DNA of 64,000 bases from Marisa cornuarietis (taxonomy: Eukaryota > Mollusca > Gastropoda > Architaenioglossa > Ampullariidae), in contig SMMW01000619.1 of assembly GCA_004794655.1 (NCBI GenBank), positions 992,001-1,056,000 of the forward strand, written 5' to 3'. The notes below the pieces were generated by a model. That model made no database searches. It saw nothing but the letters and a program-made list of their open reading frames with translations, and was not told the origin of the DNA. Every line of letters begins with the position of its first letter. The first letter of the stretch is position 1. Position numbers and translations under genes: made by a program. This document shows positions 23,172 to 33,300 of this stretch, one piece after another.

Positions 23172-23467
23172 TAGAATACTTGCCAATGATGAAGGTTTTG
23201 TTGATGTGAACAGCGACCCACATGAACCAGGCGTGGTCAGCTCAGCCAGGTGCCAGTGCTCCATATGGACCTCAGTATGGACCACAGTATGGACCTCAGT
23301 ATGGTCCTCAGTATGGTCCGCAGTATGGACCTCAGTATGGCGCACAGTTTTCAGGGCCACCTCCTTACCAACCTCCCTCCAGCAACAAAGGGGGACCACC
23401 TCCACCCCCTTCTTCCTACAGCGACCCGGCTTATCCTCCCACCGCCACAGTCCACCCGACTTCTTAG
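17777..23467 (+). CDS. Gene B: Shisa/CYYR-like Cys-Tyr-rich membrane protein, complete
   Basis: Join 17777-17822, 18949-19045, 19610-19770 and 23214-23467: 558 nt, 185 aa, all GT-AG, phases 1, 2, 1. ATG sits in a good context (ATCATGG). The N-terminus [15 protein letters not shown] is a signal peptide, likely cut near the following Ala-Ala-Gly. The ectodomain is the shortest of the family: it stops right after CNYGCCSGSCCP and has the six-Cys core only. The transmembrane helix (GIIVGCVIGGILFISGIIAI, CCCIK) and RPGR follow, then six YGPQ repeats, one [12 protein letters not shown] and AYPPTA. It is predicted to be a type I membrane adaptor with a WW-binding tail, by analogy with STMC6 proteins; ligand and pathway are unknown. 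Intron 3 contains an antisense RTE insertion of about 1.5 kb and older RTE debris. Confidence 0.87.
17945..18400 (+). repeat. 45-bp minisatellite in intron 1 of gene B
   Basis: About ten units of 45 bp (the first ones 42) built on TTGCTCGCTGTCTTGTGTCT and CTACCACTACCCGTATGTAAGTCTC. Each unit carries ATGTAAGT, a consensus-like 5' splice site. The unit is a multiple of three and free of stops in several frames, so the ORFs there are not genes. The same array is about four times longer in gene C. Confidence 0.95.
18949..19045 (+). CDS. Gene B exon 2: short Cys/Tyr ectodomain
   Basis: 97 nt, phase 1 to phase 2, acceptor GTTCTCAG and donor A|GTACGT. An in-frame TAG would follow if the donor were not used, which supports the splice. 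It has six Cys (TYC, QYC, GCC, SCC) and lacks the 10-20 residue Tyr/Ser linker after the last CC that A, C and D have. Confidence 0.82.
19610..19770 (+). CDS. Gene B exon 3: transmembrane exon
   Basis: 161 nt, two codons shorter at its start than in the other copies, acceptor CCTGACAG and donor CTCAG|GTATAC. An upstream remnant at about 19263-19285 (GTGACCTCAGTTCCGGCA) resembles the acceptor used by A, C and D but is not followed by helix sequence. The acceptor may therefore have been displaced by an insertion. Confidence 0.83.
19761..20060 (+). repeat. Donor-derived array in intron 3 of gene B, left part
   Basis: About five diverged units with AGTCAGCTCAGGTACATACA and ATATATACCTAGTAGTCAGCTC. 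The array is interrupted by the RTE insertion and resumes at about 21620. Confidence 0.85.
20062..21620 (-). mobile_element. 5'-truncated RTE copy in intron 3 of gene B
   Basis: On the minus strand it carries the same RTE as at 13.2-16.6 kb. It starts in the RT linker near 21620, passes through RT motifs with frameshifts (about 20940-21540), then has a long intact C-terminal frame at 20299-20754 (MINGNGKAEIYMNGVQL, FKYLGATLSKDGS). It ends near 20062 just beyond the GACA-rich 3' end. It inserted into the donor-derived array. Confidence 0.88.
21621..21970 (+). repeat. Donor-derived array in intron 3 of gene B, right part
   Basis: Diverged units such as CATTCAGCTCAGGTACATAC and GTACTCAGCTCAGATAATGC continue the array on the other side of the RTE insertion. 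Confidence 0.75.
21993..23040 (-). mobile_element. Old RTE-like fragment shared by intron 3 of genes B and C
   Basis: The minus strand has [18 protein letters not shown] residues ([13 protein letters not shown], about 22270-22330), TPRHS-style sequence upstream and FNCRILTDEHLQDQRNFF (about 22830-22900). The first ~385 bases are almost the same as 40721-41106 in gene C. It is a strongly degraded RTE-like element, different from the younger copy at 20-21.6 kb. Confidence 0.78.
23098..23170. repeat. (TC)n(CA)n before exon 4 of gene B
   Basis: TC-rich then CA-rich run. Genes C (41751-41836) and D (53456-53478) have a CA run at the equivalent place, about 40-50 bases before the exon-4 acceptor. 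Confidence 0.92.
23214..23467 (+). CDS. Gene B exon 4: YGPQ-repeat and PPxY tail
   Basis: 254 nt from the acceptor GTGAACAG to TAG at 23465-23467. It has six YGPQ repeats plus YGAQ, then GPPPYQPP and [10 protein letters not shown]. It is nearly identical to exon 4 of gene C apart from repeat number, and the 3' untranslated regions of B and C are also nearly identical. Confidence 0.9.
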
Positions 23468-23569
23468 GAGAAGCTCAGCTTTTTGTAAGCGAGTCATGAA
23501 GGAGGAACTGTGTGAGCATGTATTGCAGCTTTCCTTGAACTCAACGAAGAGTACAAGTTGTAAATGTTT

Positions 23570-23575
23570 AATAAA
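23570..23575 (+). terminator. Candidate polyadenylation signal of gene B
   Basis: AATAAA about 100 nt after the stop, at the same place as in gene C (42234-42239), inside an otherwise conserved 3' untranslated region. Confidence 0.7.
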
Positions 23576-23579
23576 TATT

Positions 23580-24540
23580 ACACGCACACACGTGAAGTAA
23601 AGTTTTAGGAAGTTTATTGTCATTAGTGAACTAATTAATGTTTGGTAGGAACTCCAGGACACATAGTATCATACAATGTCTAAAGATTTCTATTGTGATT
23701 TCTATTGTATATGTAGATGACTTGTAAAATAGAGCTGCTTACAACAATTTCAGGCTAAATGTACCCAGTAGAAGTAGACCCAGTAGATTAGAAGTGGATT
23801 CTTGAAAGTAACAAGTACCTGAGGAGTGAGGGATGTATAGACTCGCACGTGCATGTTAACTGACTTTGTATCTTGACTGTGCCTTCACTTACTCTGATTC
23901 TGTAAGTAAACAATGACCGACCCTGATTTGTGAGAGATGGAAACAGAACACAAACTGCTGCATTCATGATTTGGGTGTGCAAGATTATACATTGTCTGTT
24001 GGATGGCTTGCTTGGTGGATGGATGTACTCTTAAAAATGTTACCTAATGTGCATGTTTGTTGTTCATATTGTAAAATACTGTATTACGTGCGTTATGCAT
24101 CTGTGAATAAATGTAAAATAAACAATGACCGACCCTGTGTGAACACGTGTTCACTGAGGCTGCTATTATACAGTTTCTTGCAATACAATTCAACTTTAGT
24201 TATCCACAATTTCACTGCACATATCTCTGTCTCTGCATGGACTTTGTTTCTATAATAAAAATGTTATTGTGCAAATACTTTGAGGTTTGTGTATATCTAG
24301 CAACAGTGGTAATTTTCATACTTATAAGACTTCTACCCCAGCTATTATTTCGGAATGAATGTTTGATGCTATACACTACTCTACTCCAAACCTGGCCAAG
24401 CTTTCCCCAGGAATGTTGATCAACGTTCATTCTTTCACTGTCAGCAATTAGTTTGCTCGTGCGATGACGCTTGTGTGCGTTGACTGTACATAGACATGAC
24501 ATATAACAGCTAATATAAATATATATACATGTTTAAATAA
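23580..24540. other. Spacer after gene B
   Basis: AT-rich sequence with several short open frames but no domain. A 20-base phrase (AACAATGACCGACCCTG) occurs at about 23909 and 24121 and a similar one after gene C (43048). This suggests repeated 3'-flank sequence. Confidence 0.45.

Positions 24541-24602
<62 letters not shown>
24541..24602. repeat. (CA)n microsatellite
   Basis: About 31 CA dinucleotides. Confidence 0.95.
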
Positions 24603-24604
<2 letters not shown>

Positions 24605-24649
24605 TAGATAGTTGGTGACCTAAGGTAACCTCAGGCTAATACAAGTTCA

Positions 24650-26205
24650 CGACCAGTAAAGTTAATCAGGTGAATGGCACGTGGACTGAATGAATTGCGG
24701 TGACGATTGGTTTTACAAACAGACATCGAGTACCTACAGCCAGACAGCAAGAGTGAGAACTCACATGTCAACACATGATCAGAAATAGAGAGGATGACAA
24801 GAGTGAGAACTCACATGTCAACACATGATCACAAATAGAGAGGATGACAAGAGTGACAACTCACATGTCAACACATGATCACAAATAGAGAGGATGACAA
24901 GAGTGACAACTCACATAACACATGATCAGAAATAGAGAGGACGTGGGAGGCCTTCCTGAGGATTTTCTGATGACAGAAAGCTGCCAAGTCCCTCTGCCTG
25001 ATTCCGGTGATCTTGGAACAGATATTAACAAGTGAGACAAGACTGTTCCTGTTCCCTAGGGAAAGGTTGTGGAACCAGGAGATGAAAGAAAAAATGATGA
25101 GACTTTCAATGAAGGACTGATAGAACCAGGTGAGATTTGAGTTTCTGTAGGAGGTGCAGGCGTTGTTGACTCTTACGAAGGATCATGTCAGTGTTGATGT
25201 CACATTTAAGCTTGTTATCGACGATGGAACCTAAATATTTGTAAGAGTCGACTACCTCGATGCCATCATCATGGATAGTACTGATGACTGTCTCAGGCTT
25301 GTTCATCCGAAAGTCGAAGATCATTTCCTTAGTCTTAGAGGCATTCAAGACAAGGAAGTGTTTGTCACACCAGCGGACAAAGTCAGGAAGAGTGTCACTG
25401 TCAACATGTTCATTATCATACAGAAGTGACAGGAGGGCAGAGTCAGCAGCAAATTTTATCAGAAAGCTCCTATCATTAGTGCTTCTACAGCTGTTAGTAT
25501 AGAGTGTGAACAGTAGCAGAGACAAACAGCAGCCTTGAGGGGAACCTGTACAGGTGACAACAGGGTCTGAGAGAAGACCATTAACAGAAACTCTCTGCTG
25601 TCTGTTTGTTACAAAGTCCAGGATCCAGAGAGTTAGTTGGTGAGAGAGATGGAAGTCTGACTAGACTCTCCGCTAACAAGTGAGGTTGCACAGTGTTAAC
25701 AGCAGAAGAGAAATCAGCAAAGAGAAGCCTGGCATGAGCTTTAGTTTTCTCCAGGTGTTTGTACAGCGTGTTTAGTATAAACAGCTTAGCATCATCGACA
25801 CCCATTCCAGGTCTGTAGGCAAACTGCAGCGGGTCAAGATGTTGGCCAACAGCAGTCATAGCCTCGCTCCTTACGATTTTCTCAAGAGATTTCATGATGA
25901 GTGAGGTAAGAGCCACTGGTCTGAAGTCGTTGGGTTGACTGGGCCTCCTAGTGATTGTTGGTACAGGTACAATGTGTGAAAGTTTCCAAATATCAGGAAT
26001 GTGACCAGAATCTACAGACAGCTGGAGTAGATGTTGTAAAACTCCGCTAAGTTGTTCGGCGCAGTGATGGAGGGTGAGTCCGCAGATCCCATCTGGACCC
26101 GGAGCTTTGTTAACATTTACTCGCCTCAAGAGATGTTTGACAGAGGACTGGGCAATCGCCAACCCTTGTTCAGGGACCAGAGACTGTGCGCAGTGGACTT
26201 GATAG
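24650..26205 (-). mobile_element. Rex1/CR1-like LINE, minus strand, degenerate
   Basis: On the minus strand from about 26205: VNKAPGPDGICGLTL, RPVALTSLIMKSLEKIV, DPLQFAYRPGMGVDDA, LLFADFSSAVNTVQPHLL, then in another frame LLLFTLYTNSC, LIKFAADSALLSLL, LNASKTKEMIFDFR and YKYLGSIVDNKL. The catalytic box reads FAAD instead of YADD, so the active site is lost as well as the frame. The endonuclease part is absent. Its 5' end abuts a (GT)n at about 26210-26390. A ~56-bp tandem duplication (24740-24950) lies in its 3' part. Confidence 0.85.
24740..24950. repeat. ~56-bp tandem repeat inside the LINE 3' region
   Basis: Four units of GACAAGAGTGAGAACTCACA followed by TGTCAACACATGATCA and AAATAGAGAGGAT. 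Confidence 0.9.
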
Positions 26206-26206
26206 C

Positions 26207-26207
<1 letters not shown>

Positions 26208-26261
<54 letters not shown>

Positions 26262-26338
26262 GCGTGTGTGTGTGTGTGTGTGATTGTGTGTGCGTGTCAT
26301 TGTGTGTGTATGTGTGTATGTGATTGTGTGTGCGTGTC

Positions 26339-26378
<40 letters not shown>

Positions 26379-26391
26379 AGTGTGTGTGTGG
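26208..26391. repeat. (GT)n microsatellite
   Basis: A long GT run with GTCATT and GTATGTGATT interruptions. It gives false Val-Cys ORFs. Confidence 0.93.
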
Positions 26392-27095
26392 AAGGGGAGC
26401 GGAATTTCTGTTAACATGTATATTTAATTTTAAACTCCTCTCTGTTTGTAAAGGTCTTTAAAGTTAACATTGACAGTTGCGGTTCCTCTTGAATGACCGA
26501 TATTTAAATAAATATATCTATATATATATATATATATCATCAAATATATCAATATAAATATATAATGAAAGGACATTAGTAGGTGTTTATCGAAGGAGTG
26601 ACTGTTTGGAATAAGAGTTTTTTATGCACTCGTGTGTTTAAGTGAATAAATTTCTATTTTGCTAATTTTTATAATTATTGGGGATTTAATTTCTGTAAAT
26701 ATCTTGTGTGATTGTGAAGCTCTTGATTCGCTAACTAAGATAATCAAACTCTCTCTCTCTCTCAAATAGAAACGTGAAGCCCATGGACAAGTCTTGTGAT
26801 TTGTAGAGAGAAAGAACGCGTGTGGTCACTGTGTTCGCTTGTGTGTACCGTGTTGTGTTCCTAACGCAGTCCTCATCAGACACATAGACATAGTGTCAAC
26901 TATTCACGGGAATCGTCTGAAATGATCTTTGATGTTCATGATGGGCATATGTCTAAACACCAGGCATGTGAGGCATGTAGTGACAGGCTTTATTCAGATC
27001 TTCATGTAGTCATGTGTATGCAGGTCTGTTTTATTGGCCACAAGTGTTAAGTGCTGCTTCTTACTTCTTTAAAATTACCTCAGCATGAATACATC
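26392..27095. other. AT-rich spacer
   Basis: Contains (AT)n at about 26516-26537. No gene is supported. Confidence 0.45.
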
Positions 27096-28135
27096 ATCAC
27101 AAATTGTTTTGGCTTCAGTGAAGTGTCATTGCCCAGGTGACACACGAAAATGTAGAGATGAATTTGACAATGTATCTGCTACACGATGCTCACTTTCAAC
27201 ATAAACAAGAAAGCATGCTTTCTGCAGAATGGGGCTACTCTTGCATCTTTGCTTCATGGACTTCTTCCTCACGTGGGGTGGCAATCCTATTTAATAATAA
27301 TTTTGAATTTTCAGTTTCAAAAGTTTATGAAGAGAATGGAGGAAATGATATTATAGCTGTTATAGAAGTATTAGAGGAAGGAATTGTAATTTGTAATGTT
27401 TACGGACCAAACGAGGATAATCCAAACTTTTACTCAAACTGGAAGAATGTATGAAGCACTTAGGCATAGATAATATTGTGATTGAGGGTGACTGAAGTAT
27501 TGCTTTAAATTTTCAGCTGGACTGTTATAATTATAAACATAACACCAATACTAGAGGGCCTAAACAAAATGTTAAGATGATGACAAATGAGGACCTAGTT
27601 GATAGAAGGCAGGAACTTCATCCAGAGGCTTTATGATACACTTTGTGTAGGAAAAGACCTTTACAATAAAGTAGATGAGACTTCTTTCTTATGTCCGATT
27701 CACTTTCAGATCTTCTTATGGATACAGATTTTACCCCCAGATATCGAACTGACCATTCTTTGCTCACTCTATCATTAAGTAACAAACAAGAAGGAAGGAG
27801 ATTTAATCTGTGGAAGTTACAATCATCACCTTTAGAGAATAAAAATTATCAAACTCAAATAAATAAAGTTATTAGAGAAATTAGACGAAAGTATTCAGCC
27901 CTTCCATATGAAAAAAATAATTTAGGAAATATTCCTCTGATGGAATTACAGTTTCTTGTATCTGATCAGACCTTTTAGACACTATGCCAGTAAAAATTAG
28001 AACAAAAACGATGGTTGATGCAAGTCAGAAAAAAGAACAAAAATAAAGAAAAGGCAAAAGAAGTTAGAAAAAATAATCACATACCTGGAAGACAAGGGAT
28101 TGTTGAATGAAGAGGAAATTAACGAACAAAAATGA
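27096..28135 (+). mobile_element. L1/Tx1-like LINE endonuclease fragment
   Basis: It encodes FNNNFEFSVSKVYEENGGND, then IVICNVYGPNEDNPNFYSNW (27137-27454), and in another frame a segment with YRTDHSLLTLSLS (27691-27978), which matches the terminal SDH-type motif of APE endonucleases. The preceding WGYSCIFASW stretch fits the L1-type domain. The RT is not present here. Internal stops and frameshifts are common. Confidence 0.75.
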
Positions 28136-28440
28136 ACTTGTTTGTTCAATAATTTTTTATATTGTGTTTGTTTCTTAAATTCATAATTTTGTTGGTATTT
28201 TGTATCTCCTCGGAAAGTAAGGACAGATTTGCAATTGACAGAATATGAGGCCTGAGGACAAAGTGTAGTGGTCCTATCACCACCGAGTTTACAAGAAGTG
28301 AAACAAAATAGTCTCAAAATAATTGTAAGGACGACTTTAAAAAACAAACAGAAAGGAGCAAACAATAGATACTTGACGAATTGAGTAAAGGTTGAATAAA
28401 GACAAACTGTCTCGCCCGTTCTCATGTGTAAATGCGCTGT
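28136..28440. other. Spacer after L1-like fragment
   Basis: AT-rich, with no supported feature. It may be more of the decayed element. Confidence 0.35.
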
Positions 28441-28454
28441 GGACTTGCTTTCAG

Positions 28455-28503
28455 TGTGTGTGTGCGTCTGTGTGTGTTTGTGCGTGTGCGTGCGTGCGTG
28501 TGC

Positions 28504-28534
<31 letters not shown>

Positions 28535-28548
28535 TGTGTGTGTGTGTG
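28455..28548. repeat. (GT/GC)n microsatellite
   Basis: GTGTGTGCGTGCGTGC-type run; no other signal. Confidence 0.92.
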
Positions 28549-29139
28549 GGAAGGTGGTAGGGCCAAGAAGAAGCATAAAGTGTAGAGTGGCCTGTTAACA
28601 TGTCCACTGCAACATGCACGTGAGTATAGAGGAGGTGGGGTGGTGTCAGTACACGTGTGTTCGAAGCCATCCCCTCCTCCCCCCACATGAAGCGCTGGAC
28701 AGGTGAATGTTCGCACGATTTCCTGCTCCTCACGTGCGAGAGACTCCGCTGATGTAGGGAAATGCGGGCAAAGTAAGAACCTGTCCCTTGTTCCTGATGG
28801 AGGGAGCTAGAGGTCGATTCCTGCCACTGACGGGCCTGTTACAGAAGACTGACACCTACACCCGTGGTCTTGGTTATTGTTTTGTTGTCATCAACATCGT
28901 ATACCTTGATGACCAGAGGTGAAGAGCATTTGACTGTTGCTTGAGAATATTCTGTGAAAATGTGCTACACCTGTATTAGATGTTTAGTGTTTACAATTTT
29001 CCTTTTGTTAAAAATAATGTTTTGGTGTCGCGCTGGGTGGGGAAACTCCCGCACAAAATGTTGTGATTGTTGTGTGTTGTCAACTAATGCACGTGTCAAA
29101 CCGTGTGATGTGACAATGTGATCATTAGAACACAACGCT
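28549..29139. other. Spacer
   Basis: Mixed sequence without a domain-bearing ORF. Confidence 0.4.
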
Positions 29140-29538
29140 GCTACACACATTACACACTCACACACACTGACACATTGACAAACTTTCTCCCTCATACACA
29201 ATCACACACATACACTCTTCCATATATTCTCAAACACACTCACACACGCACGCACACACACACACACACACGCACTGACACATTGACAAACTTTCTCCCT
29301 CATACACAATCACACACATACACTCTTCCATATATTCTCAAACACACTCACTCACTCACTCACTCACTCACATACATATATAAACATGTTCACACACTGA
29401 AATACTCATATACACACACCCACACACTCTCACTTATGCACATGCTCACACAGCCACAGACTAATTATACACACACATATGCACACACTCACATACAGAT
29501 ACTGATACACACATTCACACACATTCTCACATACCCAT

Positions 29539-29588
<50 letters not shown>

Positions 29589-29592
29589 GCAC
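29140..29592. repeat. CA-rich low-complexity block with an internal duplication
   Basis: ACACTGACACATTGACAAAC followed by TTTCTCCCTCATACACAATC and CTCTTCCATATATTCTCAAA occurs twice (from about 29165 and 29273). A pure (CA)n follows at 29539-29584. The 161-codon frame across it is low-complexity His/Thr and not a gene. Confidence 0.9.
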
Positions 29593-29639
29593 AAATATGC
29601 TAAGCAAGTCTCTGGCGAGATATAAAGTTAGAGTTTGTC

Positions 29640-30307
29640 CACATATCAAAGACACATGCACCACTAGGAACACTACAGGGGAGTGTGGCGACACCACAGG
29701 TGACACAATGATTCCGGAGTCGTTGTATAGCGAGACCTCACCTGCACACACCTGACATACACTTTGTCGGTTACCTGTATTTAGAGCGGACGCCAAAGGG
29801 AACACGAACAAATTTTGTATAAGAAGGTATTCACTCGACATGATATGCTCTAGAGTCTAGACTAACACTCATCATACTACCTCCAGGATGAAAGTGATGT
29901 CAACATGCAATTAACGAGCATGTTATTAACTACAAATGTTATCAACATGCCTGCTATTACCAAACTGCTATTACAACAATTAAGCGCCGATATCCCTCCA
30001 AGAAATATTATGTAAGTCTCAGAAACTTTCATTAACATCTAGGGTGACAAGTATTCTTGACCATTTAACAGTCTGCCATACGTTTCTACATGGCAGTTGA
30101 TACATTTGTCAACAGTCAACAAGGAGTCGATGGGTGAGTCATTGGTGCAGGAGGGACAGACAACAACAGCTCGTGCACACAGCGAGAGAGAGAGAGAGAC
30201 GACACCTTGTTGTGACAACAAAGAGAAGTAAAGCTGGTTGTTAGGGGCTGTGAGTACACCTCTTGCCAGTTGCCAACTACCCGACTGACCAAAACCCGGG
30301 TGGAATC
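29640..30307 (+). promoter_or_regulatory. Upstream/promoter region of gene C
   Basis: It shares wording with the regions upstream of B and D: GCATGTTATTAACTACAAATGTTATC, AGGGTGACAAGTATTCTTGA and, in the last 100 bases, GTAAAGCTGGTTGTTAGGGG. A block near 29700-29760 (ATTCCGGAGTCGTTGTATAGCG) matches 44220-44240 upstream of D (ATTCCGGGCTCGTCATACAGC). Conserved non-coding sequence of tandem paralogs; promoter function is inferred. Confidence 0.5.
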
Positions 30308-30353
30308 ATGGCTTCCTGGCTGTACAGACCGCTTGTACTCAGTCTCTTGGTTG
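30308..30353 (+). CDS. Gene C exon 1: signal peptide
   Basis: 46 nt, donor GTATGT. Same context as gene B (ATCATGG). Confidence 0.88.
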
Positions 30354-33300
30354 GTATGTAGTCTTCTAGTTTTTAGTTAAACCAGCAGTTTGAGTACAAA
30401 CATGACTTTTGACTCACAACTTGACAGTGTGTCACCCTTCTGGTCTTGTTCTCCCTGCTGTGAGTATATTTGTCTTTCTCGCTGTCTTGTGTCTCTACCA
30501 CTACCCATATGTAAGTCTTGCTCGCTGTCTTGTGTCTCTACCACTACCCGTATGTAAGTCTCTTGCTCACTGTCTTGTGACTCCACCACTACCCGTATGT
30601 AAGTCTCTTACTCACTGTCTTGTGACTCCACCACTACCCGTATGTAAGTCTCTTACTCACTTTCTTGTGTCTCTACCACTACCCGTATGTAAGTCTCTTA
30701 CTCACTGTCTTGTGTCTCTACCACTACCCGTATGTAAGTCTCTTACTCACTGTCTTGTGACTCCACCACTACCCGTATGTAAGTCTCTTACTCACTGTCT
30801 TGTGTCTCTACCACTACCCGTATGTAAGTCTCTTACTCACTGTCTTGTGTCTCTACCACTACCCGTATGTAAGTCTCTTGCTCACTGTCTTGTCACACAA
30901 TGTCTCTACCACTACCCGTATGTAAGTCTCTTACTCACTGTCTTGTGTCTCTACCACTACCCGTATGTAAGTCTCTTACTCACTGTCTTGTGTCTCTACC
31001 ACTACCCGTATGTAAGTCTCTTACTCACTGTCTTGTGTCACTACCACTACCCGTATGTAAGTCTCTTACTCACTGTCTTGTGTCTCTACCACTACCCGTA
31101 TGTAAGTCTCTTGCTGGCTGTCTTGTCACACAATGTCTCTACCACTACCCGTATATAAGTCTCTTGCTCGCTGTCTTGTGTCTCTACCACTACCCGTATG
31201 TAAGTCTCTTGCTGGTTGTCTTGTGTCTCTACCACTACCCGTATGTAAGTCTCTTGCTCGCTCTCTTGTGTCTCTACCACTACCCGTATATAAGTCTCTT
31301 GCTCGCTCTCTTGTGTCTCTACCACTACCCGTATATAAGTCTCTTGCTCGCTCTCTTGTGTCTTTACCACTACCCGTATGTAAGTCTCTTGCTGGCTGTC
31401 TTGTGTCTCTACCACTACCCGTATGTAAGTCTCTTGCTCGCTGTCTTGTCACACAATGTCTCTACCACCACCCGTATGTAAGTCTCTTGCTGGTTGTCTT
31501 GTGTCTCTACCACTACCCGTATGTAAGTCTCTTGCTGGCTGTCTTGTCACACAATGTCTCTACCACCACCCGTATGTAAGTCTCTTGCTGGTTGTCTTGT
31601 GTCTCTACCACTACCTGTATGTAAGTCTCTTGCTCGCTGTCTTGTCACACAATGTCTCTACCACTACCCGTATGTAAGTCTCTTGCTCGCTGTCTTGTGT
31701 CTCTACCACTACACGTATGTAAGTCTCTTGCTGGTTGTCTTGTGTCTCTATCACTACCCGTATGTAAGTCTCTTGCTGGTTGTCTTGTGTCTCTACCACC
31801 ACCCGTATGTAAGTCTCTTGCTGGTTGTCTTGTGTCTCTACCACTACCCGTATGTAAGTCTCTTGCTGGCTGTCTTGTCACACAATGTCTCTAGCACTAC
31901 CCGTATGTAAGTCTCTTGCTGGTTGTCTTGTGTCTCTACCACTACCCGTATGTAAGTCTCTTGCTGGTTGTCTTGTGTCTCTACCACTACCCGTATGTAA
32001 GTCTCTTGCTGGTTGTCTTGTGTCTCTACCACTACCCGTATGTAAGTCTCTTGCTGGTTGTCTTGTGTCTCTACCACTACCCGTATGTAAGTCTCTTGCT
32101 GGTTGTCTTGTGTCTCTACCACTACCCGTATGTAAGTCTCTTGCTGGTTGTCTTGTGTCTCTACCACTACCCGTATGTAAGTCTCTTGCTGGCTGTCTTG
32201 TCACACAATGTCTCTAGCACTACCCGTATGTAAGTCTCTTGCTGGCTGTCTTGTGTCTCTACCACTACCCGTATGTAAGTCTCTTGCTGGCTGTCTTGTC
32301 ACACAATGTCTCTACCACTACCCGTATGTAAGTCTCTTGCTCGCTGTCTAGTTTCTGCCTACCCCAGTCTCAACTAACTGTTATTTCTGTGTCAGCCTCG
32401 TAATATTTATCAATTAGTCTCTCGAAGAGTGTCTCTTTATGTATCTGTCAGTATGTTAGTCTCTCTCTCTCTCTCTCATCCTCTTCCTCAGTATGCCATT
32501 CAGCTTCATCCAGATCTCTTAGAAAATTGTATCTTTTATTTGTTGGCCATATCATTTTGTTGTCTGACAGTGCTCTTGGTCTACAAACCAATTAAATGTA
32601 CTTTGAATGTGCAAAATGCACCAGGTCTTACAGTTAGCCTTGAAAAGTCCAATATAATTGTGTTTAGAAAGGTGAGGAAAATGCACTACAACGATAACAC
32701 AGGGAAAGTAGTCAACTACTTTATTAAATATCTTGGCTTATTTTTCACTACTACACTGTCATTTTCATCTTCCTTCAGAAACTTCACAATCGGAACAAAA
32801 GTAGGGATTGTTCAGATTTTTTAATAAAAAGTTCAGGACTACACACCTGATCTTGTGCTTTAGTTTTTTGAGAGCTAGATGAAGGAAAAGAAAGTTGTGA
32901 AATAAAAGACCCCAGGCCTTGAAAATAACATCAATGACCACGAAACACCAACTCGTAAACTAGAGAGAGAGAGATGAACGACTAGGAACAATATTCCAGA
33001 AGGTGGAACCTACGAGTGTACAAGCACCCTCAAGCTTCTTAGAAGACAACAGAAGACTGTGTGAAAAAAGTGTGTAATGTTCTGACAGACATGATAGGCG
33101 GCAAAACTACACAAGACACTGAGGTGACTCACCCCACTGGTGACACCCAGTCTTGTGCGATTCTTTGACATGAATAAGTGAGACGAACTCCCGACAAACA
33201 GAAAGGAACTCAAAGACAAGGTGGGGGGGGGCGTGGTGGTTCCTATTGACAACGATGTAACAGTACATGCATTGAGCTCCAAACTGTCAAGAAGATCTGC

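Noticed and set aside
23206..23499. Second frame over exon 4 of genes B, C and D ([10 protein letters not shown] repeats)
   Set aside because: Shadow of the YGPQ repeat in another frame; exon phases and the gene A tail fix the YGPQ/PPxY frame.
26052..26414. 120-codon + frame ending in Val-Cys repeats
   Set aside because: It is the antisense of the Rex1/CR1-like LINE followed by a (GT)n run.
17970..32233. Many 70-250 codon frames with [10 protein letters not shown] or [13 protein letters not shown] repeats
   Set aside because: These are the 45-bp intron-1 minisatellite read in different frames and strands in genes B and C.
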